DNA of 31,119 nt from JADKIH01 sp043747595 (GTDB taxonomy: Bacteria > Bacteroidota > Bacteroidia > AKYH767-A > 2013-40CM-41-45): contig JAYTOX010000143.1 of assembly GCA_043747595.1 (NCBI GenBank), positions 1 through 31,119 on the forward strand, in the 5' to 3' direction. Below, one piece after another: positions 1-7,202 of the stretch; position 1 is the first letter of the stretch, and every line of letters begins with the position of its first letter. The position numbers were made by a program, and so were the translations under genes. The notes below the pieces were generated by a model that saw only the letters and a list, made by a program, of their open reading frames with translations, searched no databases and was not told the origin of the DNA.

Positions 1-1
1 A

Positions 2-154
2 CAATTGGTGGTGTTAAGCAATATGGAAAGTATAAATTCTGTAATGATTCATCAAGGGCTTCAACAAAGTGAACGATTGTTACAGCTGAATAAAATTGCA
101 ATCACACAAATGAAAACGTTAATTGGCAACAAGCAATTGAAGAAATTACGGTAA
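2..154 (+). CDS. C-terminal end of an unidentified protein (5' partial)
   Basis: An open frame runs in from the left edge and stops at TAA 152-154, giving the last 50 residues of a protein whose start lies outside the window. The visible part is polar and predicted helical, with many Leu, Ile, Gln and Lys and a basic Lys/Arg end, and could form an amphipathic or coiled-coil tail. I do not recognise a family. It is long for a chance frame in AT-rich DNA and reaches the window edge, so a gene tail is likely but not certain. Confidence 0.4.
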   Translation, partial: QLVVLSNMESINSVMIHQGLQQSERLLQLNKIAITQMKTLIGNKQLKKLR

Positions 155-620
155 GTTATTTTGTGGCGCATTCTTTTATCGCACCATCAAACTAATGCGT
201 CTCCAACTTCTTTTTATAATGTAATTTATAAATTTCGCTTTTCGATTCTGATAAATTAGCTTTGTTTTAAAATTGAACTTGGGGCATGCATCAGAATTCC
301 TAATTTGTATTGATTAAAAATTCTGTCTGGTAGTCTAAAAGAGGGGTACAGGACATTGAGTTTATGTTGTAGAACTGTATTTGCAAAATTGTTTTGTGGG
401 ATATGTTTAATTGCCATTTAGTATTAGATTTGTGTAAGATTGTTTTACAGGGTGTTTGAAAGTTTAATACTATTTAGTGCAAATCTCATTTGGTACTAAG
501 TTTAAGCCCTACACTGTAAACGTATTTTTAATTTGTTCTAATTTGAAATTTCCTTCATCAAAAAATGAGTTTAATGATGTGCTCGTTTATTTTTGAAAAC
601 AATAATCTAATCCCCCTTAG
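155..620. other. 466-bp AT-rich intergenic stretch, no gene seen
   Basis: I see no open frame with coding character, tRNA, convincing hairpin terminator or repeat array here. Short TAATTTG strings near 530-550 resemble the Bacteroidota -7 element but with one base too few between TA and TTTG, so they are only weak promoter candidates for the CPBP protease gene that starts at 621. Confidence 0.5.
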
Positions 621-1475
621 ATGCTAAAAACCGTAATTCATTTTCAACTGGAAAAAATCAAAACAAACCTTTTGACTTTCCTTCTCGTTGTTGCAACCGC
701 GCTCATAGTAATTTATATTGGTTATCGACACGACACATTAAAACAGAGTTTGGCGTACTTGCTTGTTATGTGGTTGTGTTCATTCTTTATTGATTTGTAT
801 GCAATCAAAAAAGCATCAACTGTCGGATTTGTTGTTCGTAATCCTAAACGAGAAACGTACTATTTTTTAGTTTGTTTTTTATTGGGTTTACTGTTTTTCT
901 ATTTTCGATTTAGTCCGTCGGTCGATTGGCAACATTTGTCCGGAATAAAAAGACTTGCAGTACTGCCTTTAATTATTTTTGCTTTCCCAATTGCCTTGGC
1001 CATCATTTTACTCATTTTAAAATACAAGCCATCCGACTTAGGACTTCGCATGCGAGCTTTCATTTTAATAATTCCAATAATATTAATTTCTGCTCTTGCA
1101 AATAGACTTGTTTCTCCGCAAAGTTTAACTTGGGATGCAGTGTTAGCCGAAAGCGGAGGAGTTTTTGGAACATTATTTTCAGGAATAATTTTGGCTGGAT
1201 TATCAGAAGAATTTTTTAGAGTGGTAGGACAAACTAGAATAGGAGCCTACTTCAATAATTTCGGAATCGGTTGGTTTGTTACGACACTTCTTTGGGCGCT
1301 AATGCATTTTCCTAAATGGTATTCAGAAGACTTAAATATTGCCGAAGGCATATTGAGTTCGATACGGATTATCCCAATTGGTTTGATGTGGGGTTATATG
1401 ACACACAGAACCAAAAGTTTTGTTCCGTCAGTTATTGTACACGGATTAAATTTTTGGGGCTTGCAAAATTTTTGA
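621..1475 (+). CDS. CPBP family intramembrane glutamic endopeptidase
   Basis: This is a 284-residue, very hydrophobic multi-pass membrane protein. The C-terminal half carries the CPBP (CAAX protease and bacteriocin-processing, Abi) signature: E196-E197 followed by R200 (EExxxR), then W225...H229 before a Phe-Pro, then H274 with N277 in the last helix. These residues form the intramembrane active site in the family. About six to eight membrane segments are visible, starting at residues 15-35. Substrates of bacterial CPBP proteins are mostly unknown; some process bacteriocins, toxins or membrane anchors. The ATG at 621 begins the hydrophobic protein directly and no better start is seen. It stands alone, about 220 bp before the next gene. 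Family assignment is secure; the function here is open. Confidence 0.88.
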   Translation: MLKTVIHFQLEKIKTNLLTFLLVVATALIVIYIGYRHDTLKQSLAYLLVMWLCSFFIDLYAIKKASTVGFVVRNPKRETYYFLVCFLLGLLFFYFRFSPSVDWQHLSGIKRLAVLPLIIFAFPIALAIILLILKYKPSDLGLRMRAFILIIPIILISALANRLVSPQSLTWDAVLAESGGVFGTLFSGIILAGLSEEFFRVVGQTRIGAYFNNFGIGWFVTTLLWALMHFPKWYSEDLNIAEGILSSIRIIPIGLMWGYMTHRTKSFVPSVIVHGLNFWGLQNF

Positions 1476-1698
1476 CCAGTCAAAAACTGATAGTGAATAT
1501 CCGGTAACGAGGCGATTTAGTGTAAGTTTTAAGTTATTTACACCGAAATTTGGGCAAAAGCAGAAATCATTAATTAGGTTCAATAATAGATTATTAATAT
1601 CTTCGAAAAAGAAGAAGATTAAAATAGAGTAAAAAGCTAGCGGATAGAAATTCTAAAGCCTTCAATTTACGTCTTGTTGTATTTTAAATTTTAAAATA

Positions 1699-2517
1699 AT
1701 GAAACTAAAAATTTTACTCACGACATTTATATTGATGTTCGCATTATTTGTGAAAGCACAAATAATATATACGGACTTTATTCCTGATACAACAATTAGT
1801 GCAAGTCCTAGTGGTTCGTCAATTGTTCTTTCTTTAGACTTAAATAGAGATTCAATAGTTGATTTAAGTCTGTTTGTTGAACAATCTTATTTTCATTTCG
1901 GTCATAGTTATTATACTTGTTATGATGGGGAAATCTATCCTGCTGATACAAATTCTAAAATAGCACATATGACCAACGGGGCATTTGGTCATGGACCTTG
2001 TAATACTTTAGTTTTAGATAGCGGAGCCGTTGTTGATAGCAATTTACCTTGGAGTAAGAGTAGTACATTAAATTATGATTGTAACTCTGCGCGCTGCGTT
2101 CAACCTGCAAATCGCGAATTTTTTGGTCTTCAACTTTTTATTGATGGAACTGTTTGCTATGGTTGGATTAGATTGCAATCTACGGATCGAACCATAACAG
2201 TTTGCGACATGGCAATTAATCTAACCCCAAATCAACCAATTCTTGCTTCACAGTTTACAATCGGAATAAATGAAATAGGGGAAACGTTCAGTGCGAATAT
2301 TTATCCGGTTCCGTTTAACGATTATTTAAAAGTGGAAAAAAGTAATGATGAGTCGGCAGAAATTATACTCTATGATATAGCGTCTCGAAAATTAATGCAA
2401 GAGAAATTTACTAGTTCTACTGTATTAAACACTGAGCAGCTTGCTAAAGGCGTTTACCTTTACGAGTTAAGAAATAAAGCGGGAGTTAGTAAAAAAGGAA
2501 AGGTAGTGAAAGACTAA
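1699..2517 (+). CDS. secreted protein with type IX secretion C-terminal sorting domain
   Basis: The 272-residue product starts with a signal peptide (residues 1-20, short Lys n-region, Leu/Phe core, cleavage after VKA). Residues about 21-190 form a beta-rich globular region with several Cys and Tyr, ending in a segment about a fixed-size surface (WIRLQ), of a type common in secreted Bacteroidota proteins of unknown role. Residues about 193-272 match the T9SS sorting domain: an IYPVPFND-like strand (the usual YPNP element), then ILYDIASRKL, then GVYLYELRN and a final Lys-rich strand. It should be exported by Sec, moved across the outer membrane by the Por/T9SS machine and anchored or released. 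The start ATG follows an AT-rich leader. No enzymatic motif was recognised. Confidence 0.85.
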   Translation: MKLKILLTTFILMFALFVKAQIIYTDFIPDTTISASPSGSSIVLSLDLNRDSIVDLSLFVEQSYFHFGHSYYTCYDGEIYPADTNSKIAHMTNGAFGHGPCNTLVLDSGAVVDSNLPWSKSSTLNYDCNSARCVQPANREFFGLQLFIDGTVCYGWIRLQSTDRTITVCDMAINLTPNQPILASQFTIGINEIGETFSANIYPVPFNDYLKVEKSNDESAEIILYDIASRKLMQEKFTSSTVLNTEQLAKGVYLYELRNKAGVSKKGKVVKD

Positions 2518-2849
2518 TGACAATTTTATTAAAGTAAGAAACTCTTGCCATAAAAACGTCTCCAATCAAGGTATAGCTGCTATTATTGCATTTGAGCATT
2601 CCCTGAAAACACAGACGAGGCAAGGAATCTAAAAGCCGAACTTGAGCAGACATTAGGTCTGCAGGTTTTTCTTCAAGTTGCAGCAAAGTAATAACTATCA
2701 CGGCCGTTACGAAAATTGCTAAGCCTAAAAATATTTTAATTGTTTTGGGAACTTCAATGTGTTTCTGACTAGCATATAGTTTCCGTGCCGACCACTACAG
2801 CCTCTAATTGATTAATTGAAATAAGGTTGATAGGTTTTTCGGGATTCAT
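2486..2849 (-). pseudogene. possible decayed small membrane-protein gene
   Basis: On the minus strand an ATG at 2849 opens 26 codons ending at a stop near 2769. A second frame, shifted relative to the first, is open from about 2794 to 2486. It encodes a basic stretch (ARKLYASQKH...), a clean hydrophobic helix of about 20 residues (IKIFLGLAIF onward) and then a soluble tail. The two frames abut at 2795-2770 as if one base had been lost. The far end runs 32 nt into the 3' end of the convergent T9SS gene. I do not recognise the family. It could be a frameshifted gene, a real small protein with a non-ATG start, or chance. Confidence 0.3.
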
Positions 2850-2965
2850 TCTACTTTGGGAGCACAATTTATTGTAGTAAATGCAAAAAGTTTAAATAAA
2901 AAATTACGATCTTGTGAGTTAAATATTAAGAACACACTAAAATTAATCCTAGCAAAAAATAAATT

Positions 2966-3388
2966 ATGGCAAATAAAATTTTTCCTTGCTTATGGTTCGA
3001 CGGAAAGGCGAAGGCAGCAGCAGAACATTATTGTTTAATTTTCAAAAACTCTAAAATAGTTTCCGAAAATCCTATGGCTGTTATTTTTGAATTGAACGAT
3101 ACAAAATTTATGGCCTTGAATGGTGGTCCGGAGTATAAATTTTCTCCTGCTAATTCGTATGTAATTACCTGCGAAACGCAAGAGGAAATCGATTATTACT
3201 GGGAGAAGTTGGGCGAAGGTGGAAAATATAGCAGATGCGGTTGGCTCGATGATAAGTTTGGAGTTTCATGGCAAATTGTTCCTTCAATATTAGGAAAGCT
3301 TATGAACGATCCGGAAAAGGCACCGAAAGTACTTTATGCCTTTATGCAGATGACTAAATTTGATATTGAAAAATTAATTAACGCATAA
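2966..3388 (+). CDS. VOC-fold PhnB-like protein
   Basis: This 140-residue cytosolic protein has the PhnB/3-demethylubiquinone-methyltransferase-like VOC pattern: an N-terminal FPCLWFDGKAKAAAEHY segment, a central strand with MALNGGPEYKFSP, a WEKLGEGGK turn, and a DKFGVSWQIVP strand near the C-terminus. VOC proteins bind metals or small molecules and include glyoxalases, dioxygenases and antibiotic-binding proteins, but the PhnB-like subgroup mostly lacks a known substrate. The ATG at 2966 follows an AT-rich region and the family motif starts within five residues. It lies 11 bp upstream of a second, distinct VOC gene, suggesting an operon and perhaps an old duplication. Confidence 0.85.
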   Translation: MANKIFPCLWFDGKAKAAAEHYCLIFKNSKIVSENPMAVIFELNDTKFMALNGGPEYKFSPANSYVITCETQEEIDYYWEKLGEGGKYSRCGWLDDKFGVSWQIVPSILGKLMNDPEKAPKVLYAFMQMTKFDIEKLINA

Positions 3389-3399
3389 AAATAATAATC

Positions 3400-3834
3400 A
3401 TGGCAATTATAAATCCTTACATCAACTTCAACGGAAATACCGAAGAAGCTTTTAATTTTTACAAATCTGTTTTCGGTGGAGAATTCGCCGTTCTTATTCG
3501 TTTCAAAGATATGCCTAGTCCCGGACAAACGTTACCTGAAAGTGATGCCGATAAAATTATGCACATCTCTTTACCGATTGGCAAATCGAATATGATCATG
3601 GCGACCGATTTTGTAGAAAGTATGGGACAAAAAATGATAGAGGGAAATAGGTATTCAATTTCTATAAGTGCAGAGAGCAGAGAAGAAGCCGATAAATTAT
3701 TTCACGGACTCTCAGCAGGTGGAAAAGTAGAAATGCCTATTTCTGACAGCCCTTGGGGTTCCTACTTCGGACTCTTCAAAGACAAATTCGGAATTCAATG
3801 GATGGTAGATTTTGATTCGAGAGTAAACCACTAA
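3400..3834 (+). CDS. VOC-fold PhnB/glyoxalase-like protein
   Basis: The 144-residue product has the standard PhnB architecture: INPYINFNGNTEEAFNFYKSVF at the N-terminus, then FKDMP...(S)DADKIMHISL, a strand with IMATDF, and SPWGSYFGLFKDKFGIQWMVD near the C-terminus. Two babb repeats should pair into the VOC cup. H49-type and Glu positions that bind metal in true glyoxalases are only partly visible, so the activity is unknown. It follows the first VOC gene by 11 bp on the same strand and is probably co-transcribed. Its stop is followed within 10 nt by the heptamer repeat block. Family call secure; substrate unknown. Confidence 0.88.
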   Translation: MAIINPYINFNGNTEEAFNFYKSVFGGEFAVLIRFKDMPSPGQTLPESDADKIMHISLPIGKSNMIMATDFVESMGQKMIEGNRYSISISAESREEADKLFHGLSAGGKVEMPISDSPWGSYFGLFKDKFGIQWMVDFDSRVNH

Positions 3835-3843
3835 CAATGAATT

Positions 3844-4070
3844 GTAAATGGTGAGTAGTAAATAGTGAGTAAAAAAAATGGCTCTTTACTTAAATAAGTG
3901 ATTGGTGAGTAGTAAGTAGTGAGTAAAAAAAGGACACTTCACCTTCTTACTTCTTTTAAGTAAATAGTGAGTGGTAATTGGTGAGTGAAAAAATGAAGCG
4001 TAAACTTCTTACTTCTTTTAAGTGAATAGTGAGTGGTAATTGGTGAGTGAAAAAATGAAGCATAAACTTC
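3844..4070 (+). repeat. heptamer-based 54-62 bp tandem repeat units
   Basis: Four head-to-tail units start at 3851 (54 bp), 3905 (62 bp), 3967 (62 bp) and 4029. Each opens with heptamers of the form GTGAGTA, GTAAGTA or GTGAGTG, then a run of 6-8 A, a short variable part, then TTCTTACTTC and TTTTAAGT. Units three and four are nearly identical. The first heptamer (GTAAATG, 3844) begins 10 nt after the VOC gene stop. On the + strand the heptamers contain TAA, TAG and TGA in all frames. The block sits between convergent genes, so it may influence transcript ends. Confidence 0.85.
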
Positions 4071-4238
4071 TTACTTCTTACTTCTTACTTCTTACTTCTT
4101 ATTTCTTACTTCTTATTTCTTACTTCTTATTTCTTACTTCTTACTTCTTATTTCTTATTTCTTACTTCTTACTTCTTATTTCTTATTTCTTACTTCTTAC
4201 TTCTTACTTCTTACTTCTTATTTCTTACTTCTTACTTC
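4071..4238 (-). repeat. 24 tandem heptamers TTACTTC/TTATTTC
   Basis: Exactly 24 units of 7 nt without a break: 16 are TTACTTC and 8 are TTATTTC (minus strand GAAGTAA and GAAATAA). It continues directly from the 62-bp units upstream. The last unit, 4232-4238, lies inside the convergent gene and provides its final Lys codon and TAA stop. The + strand is stop-free and gives a meaningless Ser-Tyr-Phe-Leu-Leu reading frame, which is not a gene. Confidence 0.93.
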
Positions 4239-5314
4239 ATCTCGTTCTGCAAAGAAAAATCATACAGCTTTAAAGACGCAGCTTCCGTGCTTCCTTTGTT
4301 ATAATAGAAGGCATATTCTCCCGCTGCAATGTCGTTCTCGAAATATACTTTATACATCTGTGTATTTATTTTCTTGAAACGGAACTGAACCGTTCCTTCT
4401 GAAAAGCCCGATTCATTTGTAAAAGCTGTGTGTTTCCCAATCGTAATCTGACGACCTTTAGGAGTTACTTTTGCTTTTACCAATACAAAGTCGTTCGGAC
4501 TCGCAACACCACTGAAAATACTTTCTGCTACTGTATTCATTTCTTTTCTGTCGTTACCGGTGAAAATAAAATAGAAAACCGGACGAGTATCTTTAATAAT
4601 TAGATTCGCCGACTTATTCGCCAAGCCAACTTTATTTGTAGATCCTGTAATTCCGTACGTCATTCCACTTACTACGTGTTCGCCATGCGTTCCACCTTTC
4701 GTTTGATTTGTAGTTGTTGGTTCCAGCTGAACATAATCAACTTTTGCACTTCTGTCTTCGTAATAAATTCCATTTTCTGCAAAACGTGCAATAGCAGGTG
4801 TAGGTAATTCTTCACGTGCCGGAGCGGGAGCTGTTGCTTCACTTGAACTGGCCGACGAACTTCCCGCACTCATCATTGCCTTCTGAATTGAGTCCGGAAC
4901 TTTCGCATTTTTTAAAGCGATCATCGATTCAGTGTTTGTATTGAAATCGCATTTAGAAACTTCTATCTTCTTTAATATGATATCGCGTCCGGCACCACCA
5001 TTCTGCATATCGATTACATCTTTATTCGTAACTACTGGAAGCGATTTAGTAGCAACTAGCATCGCTTCTACAATTTGATCAGACACTCTTGCTGTTTTTA
5101 ACGCAACAACTCCTGCTGCAGAAAGATCATACTGATTTGGTGATGATCTTACTTTTTCTATTATAATGTCTTTCGATACTTTTGCATTTGAAAGTGAAAT
5201 GATGCTTTGATTAGTTAATACTTCTTCACCTTTGAAAGCAAATGCGATGAAAAGGAATGCCAAGAAAATATATTTGATGGCATAAGAAGATGAATTGTTT
5301 TTTGAAGTTTTCAT
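4232..5314 (-). CDS. exported protein with two helical repeats and a C-terminal beta domain
   Basis: The 360-residue product has an N-terminal hydrophobic segment (residues about 13-28) that is a signal peptide or anchor. Two copies of a roughly 50-residue helical motif follow, at about 33-85 and 97-150. Each runs V(S/T)..D(I/V)I...K(I/V)..S...(Y/F)(D/N).....(V/M)ALK.A(R/K)V.D.I..AM. This motif is found singly or in series in many bacterial secreted proteins of unknown role. A Ser/Ala/Pro linker (150-172) leads to a beta-rich C-terminal region of about 190 residues with no recognised motif. The last Lys and stop come from the heptamer array. A good -7 element, TAAATTTG, lies about 50 nt upstream of the ATG and is overlapped upstream by a palindrome. 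Function unknown. Confidence 0.75.
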   Translation of the reverse strand: MKTSKNNSSSYAIKYIFLAFLFIAFAFKGEEVLTNQSIISLSNAKVSKDIIIEKVRSSPNQYDLSAAGVVALKTARVSDQIVEAMLVATKSLPVVTNKDVIDMQNGGAGRDIILKKIEVSKCDFNTNTESMIALKNAKVPDSIQKAMMSAGSSSASSSEATAPAPAREELPTPAIARFAENGIYYEDRSAKVDYVQLEPTTTNQTKGGTHGEHVVSGMTYGITGSTNKVGLANKSANLIIKDTRPVFYFIFTGNDRKEMNTVAESIFSGVASPNDFVLVKAKVTPKGRQITIGKHTAFTNESGFSEGTVQFRFKKINTQMYKVYFENDIAAGEYAFYYNKGSTEAASLKLYDFSLQNEMK

Positions 5315-5363
5315 TTGAAATAGGTTAGCGAATAAAATTAATAGAAGTGGTTTATATATTCAC

Positions 5364-5407
5364 CAAATTTAATGAAAGTTGTAAATTCTGAAAATCTATT
5401 TTCAGAA
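5364..5407 (-). promoter_or_regulatory. promoter with palindromic operator candidate
   Basis: Read on the minus strand, TAAATTTG at 5371-5364 matches the Bacteroidota -7 consensus TAnnTTTG exactly. About 19-20 nt upstream a TTTT stands where TTTG is expected. That -33 position lies inside a perfect 9-bp inverted repeat: TTCTGAAAA at 5386-5394 and TTTTCAGAA at 5399-5407, with a 4-nt centre. A dimeric regulator binding there would block or recruit RNA polymerase at the gene beginning at 5314. A second AT-only palindrome (5485-5505) lies nearer the divergent gene. Confidence 0.45.
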
Positions 5408-5590
5408 AAAATACTCCAAAGTTGGATTTCGTTCGCATTAATATTGGCAGGAGCACTTTTCATAAATACCCCTTTTTTTAATGAAATTATTACTTTTTAA
5501 TAATTCACCTCCAAAGATGATTCTTTTGCCAAACTATCCTTTTTAGAGTGATCAAAAAAAATCTATATTCACTCTCCCAAAAACTAACCC

Positions 5591-7048
5591 ATGAAGAAAC
5601 TAATACTATTTATCCTGATCGTTTTTGTAAGCAATATATCCATTGCTCAGATCAGTATTTCACAGCGGCTTGATGCAGCTGGCAGCGATGCCACGGTAGA
5701 TAATTATAATCCCAGCGGAAATTATTCTTCTGAAATTGAATACTGCAGCGGACAATGGACGATCAATTCCATTCCTGTTGCTTGGCGTTCGTTTTTTAAA
5801 TTCGATCTTTCTACGATTCCCGCAGGTTCGGTAATCAATTCTGCTTCGCTCAGCTTGTTTTATCCCGATTCAAATGGTTTTGCAAATTCTCCTCAGCAAC
5901 CGCTCACTCACTCTAATGCAAGTTTGTTGCAACGTGTAGTAAGTCCATGGCAAGAAAATTTGATCACATGGAATAATCAGCCCGGCGTATCTCCTCTGAA
6001 TACCGATACGTTGGCAGAAAGTACATTGCCTGATCAGGATTATTTGAATATCGATGTAGCCGGACTTATTCAAAACATGGTCGACAGTGGTAATTACGGT
6101 TTTGCATTACGATTAATTATCGAACAACAATATGCACGTTTGTTTTTTGCCTCAGGCGATAATCCCGATTCATCCAAACATCCTCTGCTTGAAATAACAT
6201 ATACTCCTCCTACAATCATTTGCTTCACTCAAAAACTCTCTCCTCAAAGCGAAGATGCTTCGGTTGATGATTATGGTCCTGCAAATAATAACCCCGATGA
6301 AATTGAATATTTTTGTGGTGGTTGGACAATTGGCGGCGTGCCTGTTAGATGGAGAAATTTTTTCAAATTTGATTTTTCTTCAATCCCCATTAATTCTCAA
6401 GTTCAAAGCGCTTACTTATCATTACACTTCCCTGTGCAAAATAATTTTTTCGCTACCGACACTTCCATGAGTCATCCAAATACTTCTATAATCAACAGAG
6501 TTACGTCGCCATGGTCAGAAAGTACTGTGAACTGGAACAATGCACCATCTATCGTTTCTAACTCGCAAGTAGCGATTGGTCCTACTGTTACTTCCGATCA
6601 GGATTTTTTAAACATCGATGTTACTGCATTGGTTCAAGATATGGTAAACGATCCGTTAAACAGTTATGGTTTTTCACTTCGAATGATCGATGATAGTTAT
6701 TATGCGCGTTTGCTTATTGCTTCCGGCGATAATCCCGATTCTACAAAAGTTCCTATGATAGAAGTTTGTTACAGTTCTACAATTAATGTTGATGAATTAC
6801 ATAGTGATGTTGTTGAGGCAATTTTTCCGAATCCTGCATCCGATCAAATTCGTGTCAATTTGAAAAACTCCAATGCTATTGATCTTTTTAAAATTGTTGA
6901 TGTGTGTGGAAAATTGATTGAACAACGGTCGGTAAAAAATGAATCATCATTTTCTGTTGATGTAAGTCGATATTCGAATGGAATTTATTTTCTTGTTTTA
7001 AATGGCGAAAAAGTCAATTTTGCCGAAAGGATTGTTGTAGCAAAATAA
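5591..7048 (+). CDS. double-DNRLRE-domain secreted protein with T9SS sorting tail
   Basis: The 485-residue product has a signal peptide (1-19, ending IAQ). Two tandem copies of a DNRLRE-type beta-sandwich domain follow, at about 24-205 and 212-395. Both copies keep the same landmarks: DA(S/T)VD(N/D)Y at the start, (S/D)EIEY(C/F), W(R)(S/N)FFKFD(L/F)S(T/S)IP, SPW.E..(I/V).WNN.P, DQD(Y/F)LNIDV, YGF(A/S)LR, YARL and ASGDNPDS. The name-giving pattern in this family is a .(N)LLL.F(D)-type strand followed by repeat strands. Such domains occur in bacterial surface and matrix proteins. Residues about 400-485 are a T9SS sorting domain with IFPNPASDQ and NGIYFLVLN. A strong hairpin terminator follows, so this is a single-gene transcript. 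Confidence 0.87.
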   Translation: MKKLILFILIVFVSNISIAQISISQRLDAAGSDATVDNYNPSGNYSSEIEYCSGQWTINSIPVAWRSFFKFDLSTIPAGSVINSASLSLFYPDSNGFANSPQQPLTHSNASLLQRVVSPWQENLITWNNQPGVSPLNTDTLAESTLPDQDYLNIDVAGLIQNMVDSGNYGFALRLIIEQQYARLFFASGDNPDSSKHPLLEITYTPPTIICFTQKLSPQSEDASVDDYGPANNNPDEIEYFCGGWTIGGVPVRWRNFFKFDFSSIPINSQVQSAYLSLHFPVQNNFFATDTSMSHPNTSIINRVTSPWSESTVNWNNAPSIVSNSQVAIGPTVTSDQDFLNIDVTALVQDMVNDPLNSYGFSLRMIDDSYYARLLIASGDNPDSTKVPMIEVCYSSTINVDELHSDVVEAIFPNPASDQIRVNLKNSNAIDLFKIVDVCGKLIEQRSVKNESSFSVDVSRYSNGIYFLVLNGEKVNFAERIVVAK

Positions 7049-7068
7049 TATTTTGTTTTCATGTTTGA

Positions 7069-7110
7069 AGGCTGGGCCGAAATTTCTGAAATTTCCGCTC
7101 AGCCTTTTTT
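7069..7110 (+). terminator. rho-independent terminator after the DNRLRE gene
   Basis: AGGCTGGGC at 7069-7077 pairs with GCTCAGCCT at 7097-7105 with one G-T wobble. Inside it GAAATTT and AAATTTC pair across a 3-nt CTG loop, separated by a single C/C mismatch. A run of six T ends at 7110. It lies 21 nt after the stop codon. Confidence 0.9.
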
Positions 7111-7202
7111 GTTTTGTTATTTTTTTGAAAATCTCTTGTGGTTTATTTTATCAATGACTACATTATAACCATCCGAAAAGATCGTAAGACAGCCATTTGT
7201 CT

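Noticed and set aside
3844..4238. CRISPR-like array
   Set aside because: No constant repeat with unique spacers of uniform length and no cas genes; units are 7 nt tandem.
4040..4273. Open frame of 77 codons on the + strand
   Set aside because: It is the stop-free strand of the heptamer array read as Ser-Tyr-Phe-Leu-Leu; not a gene.
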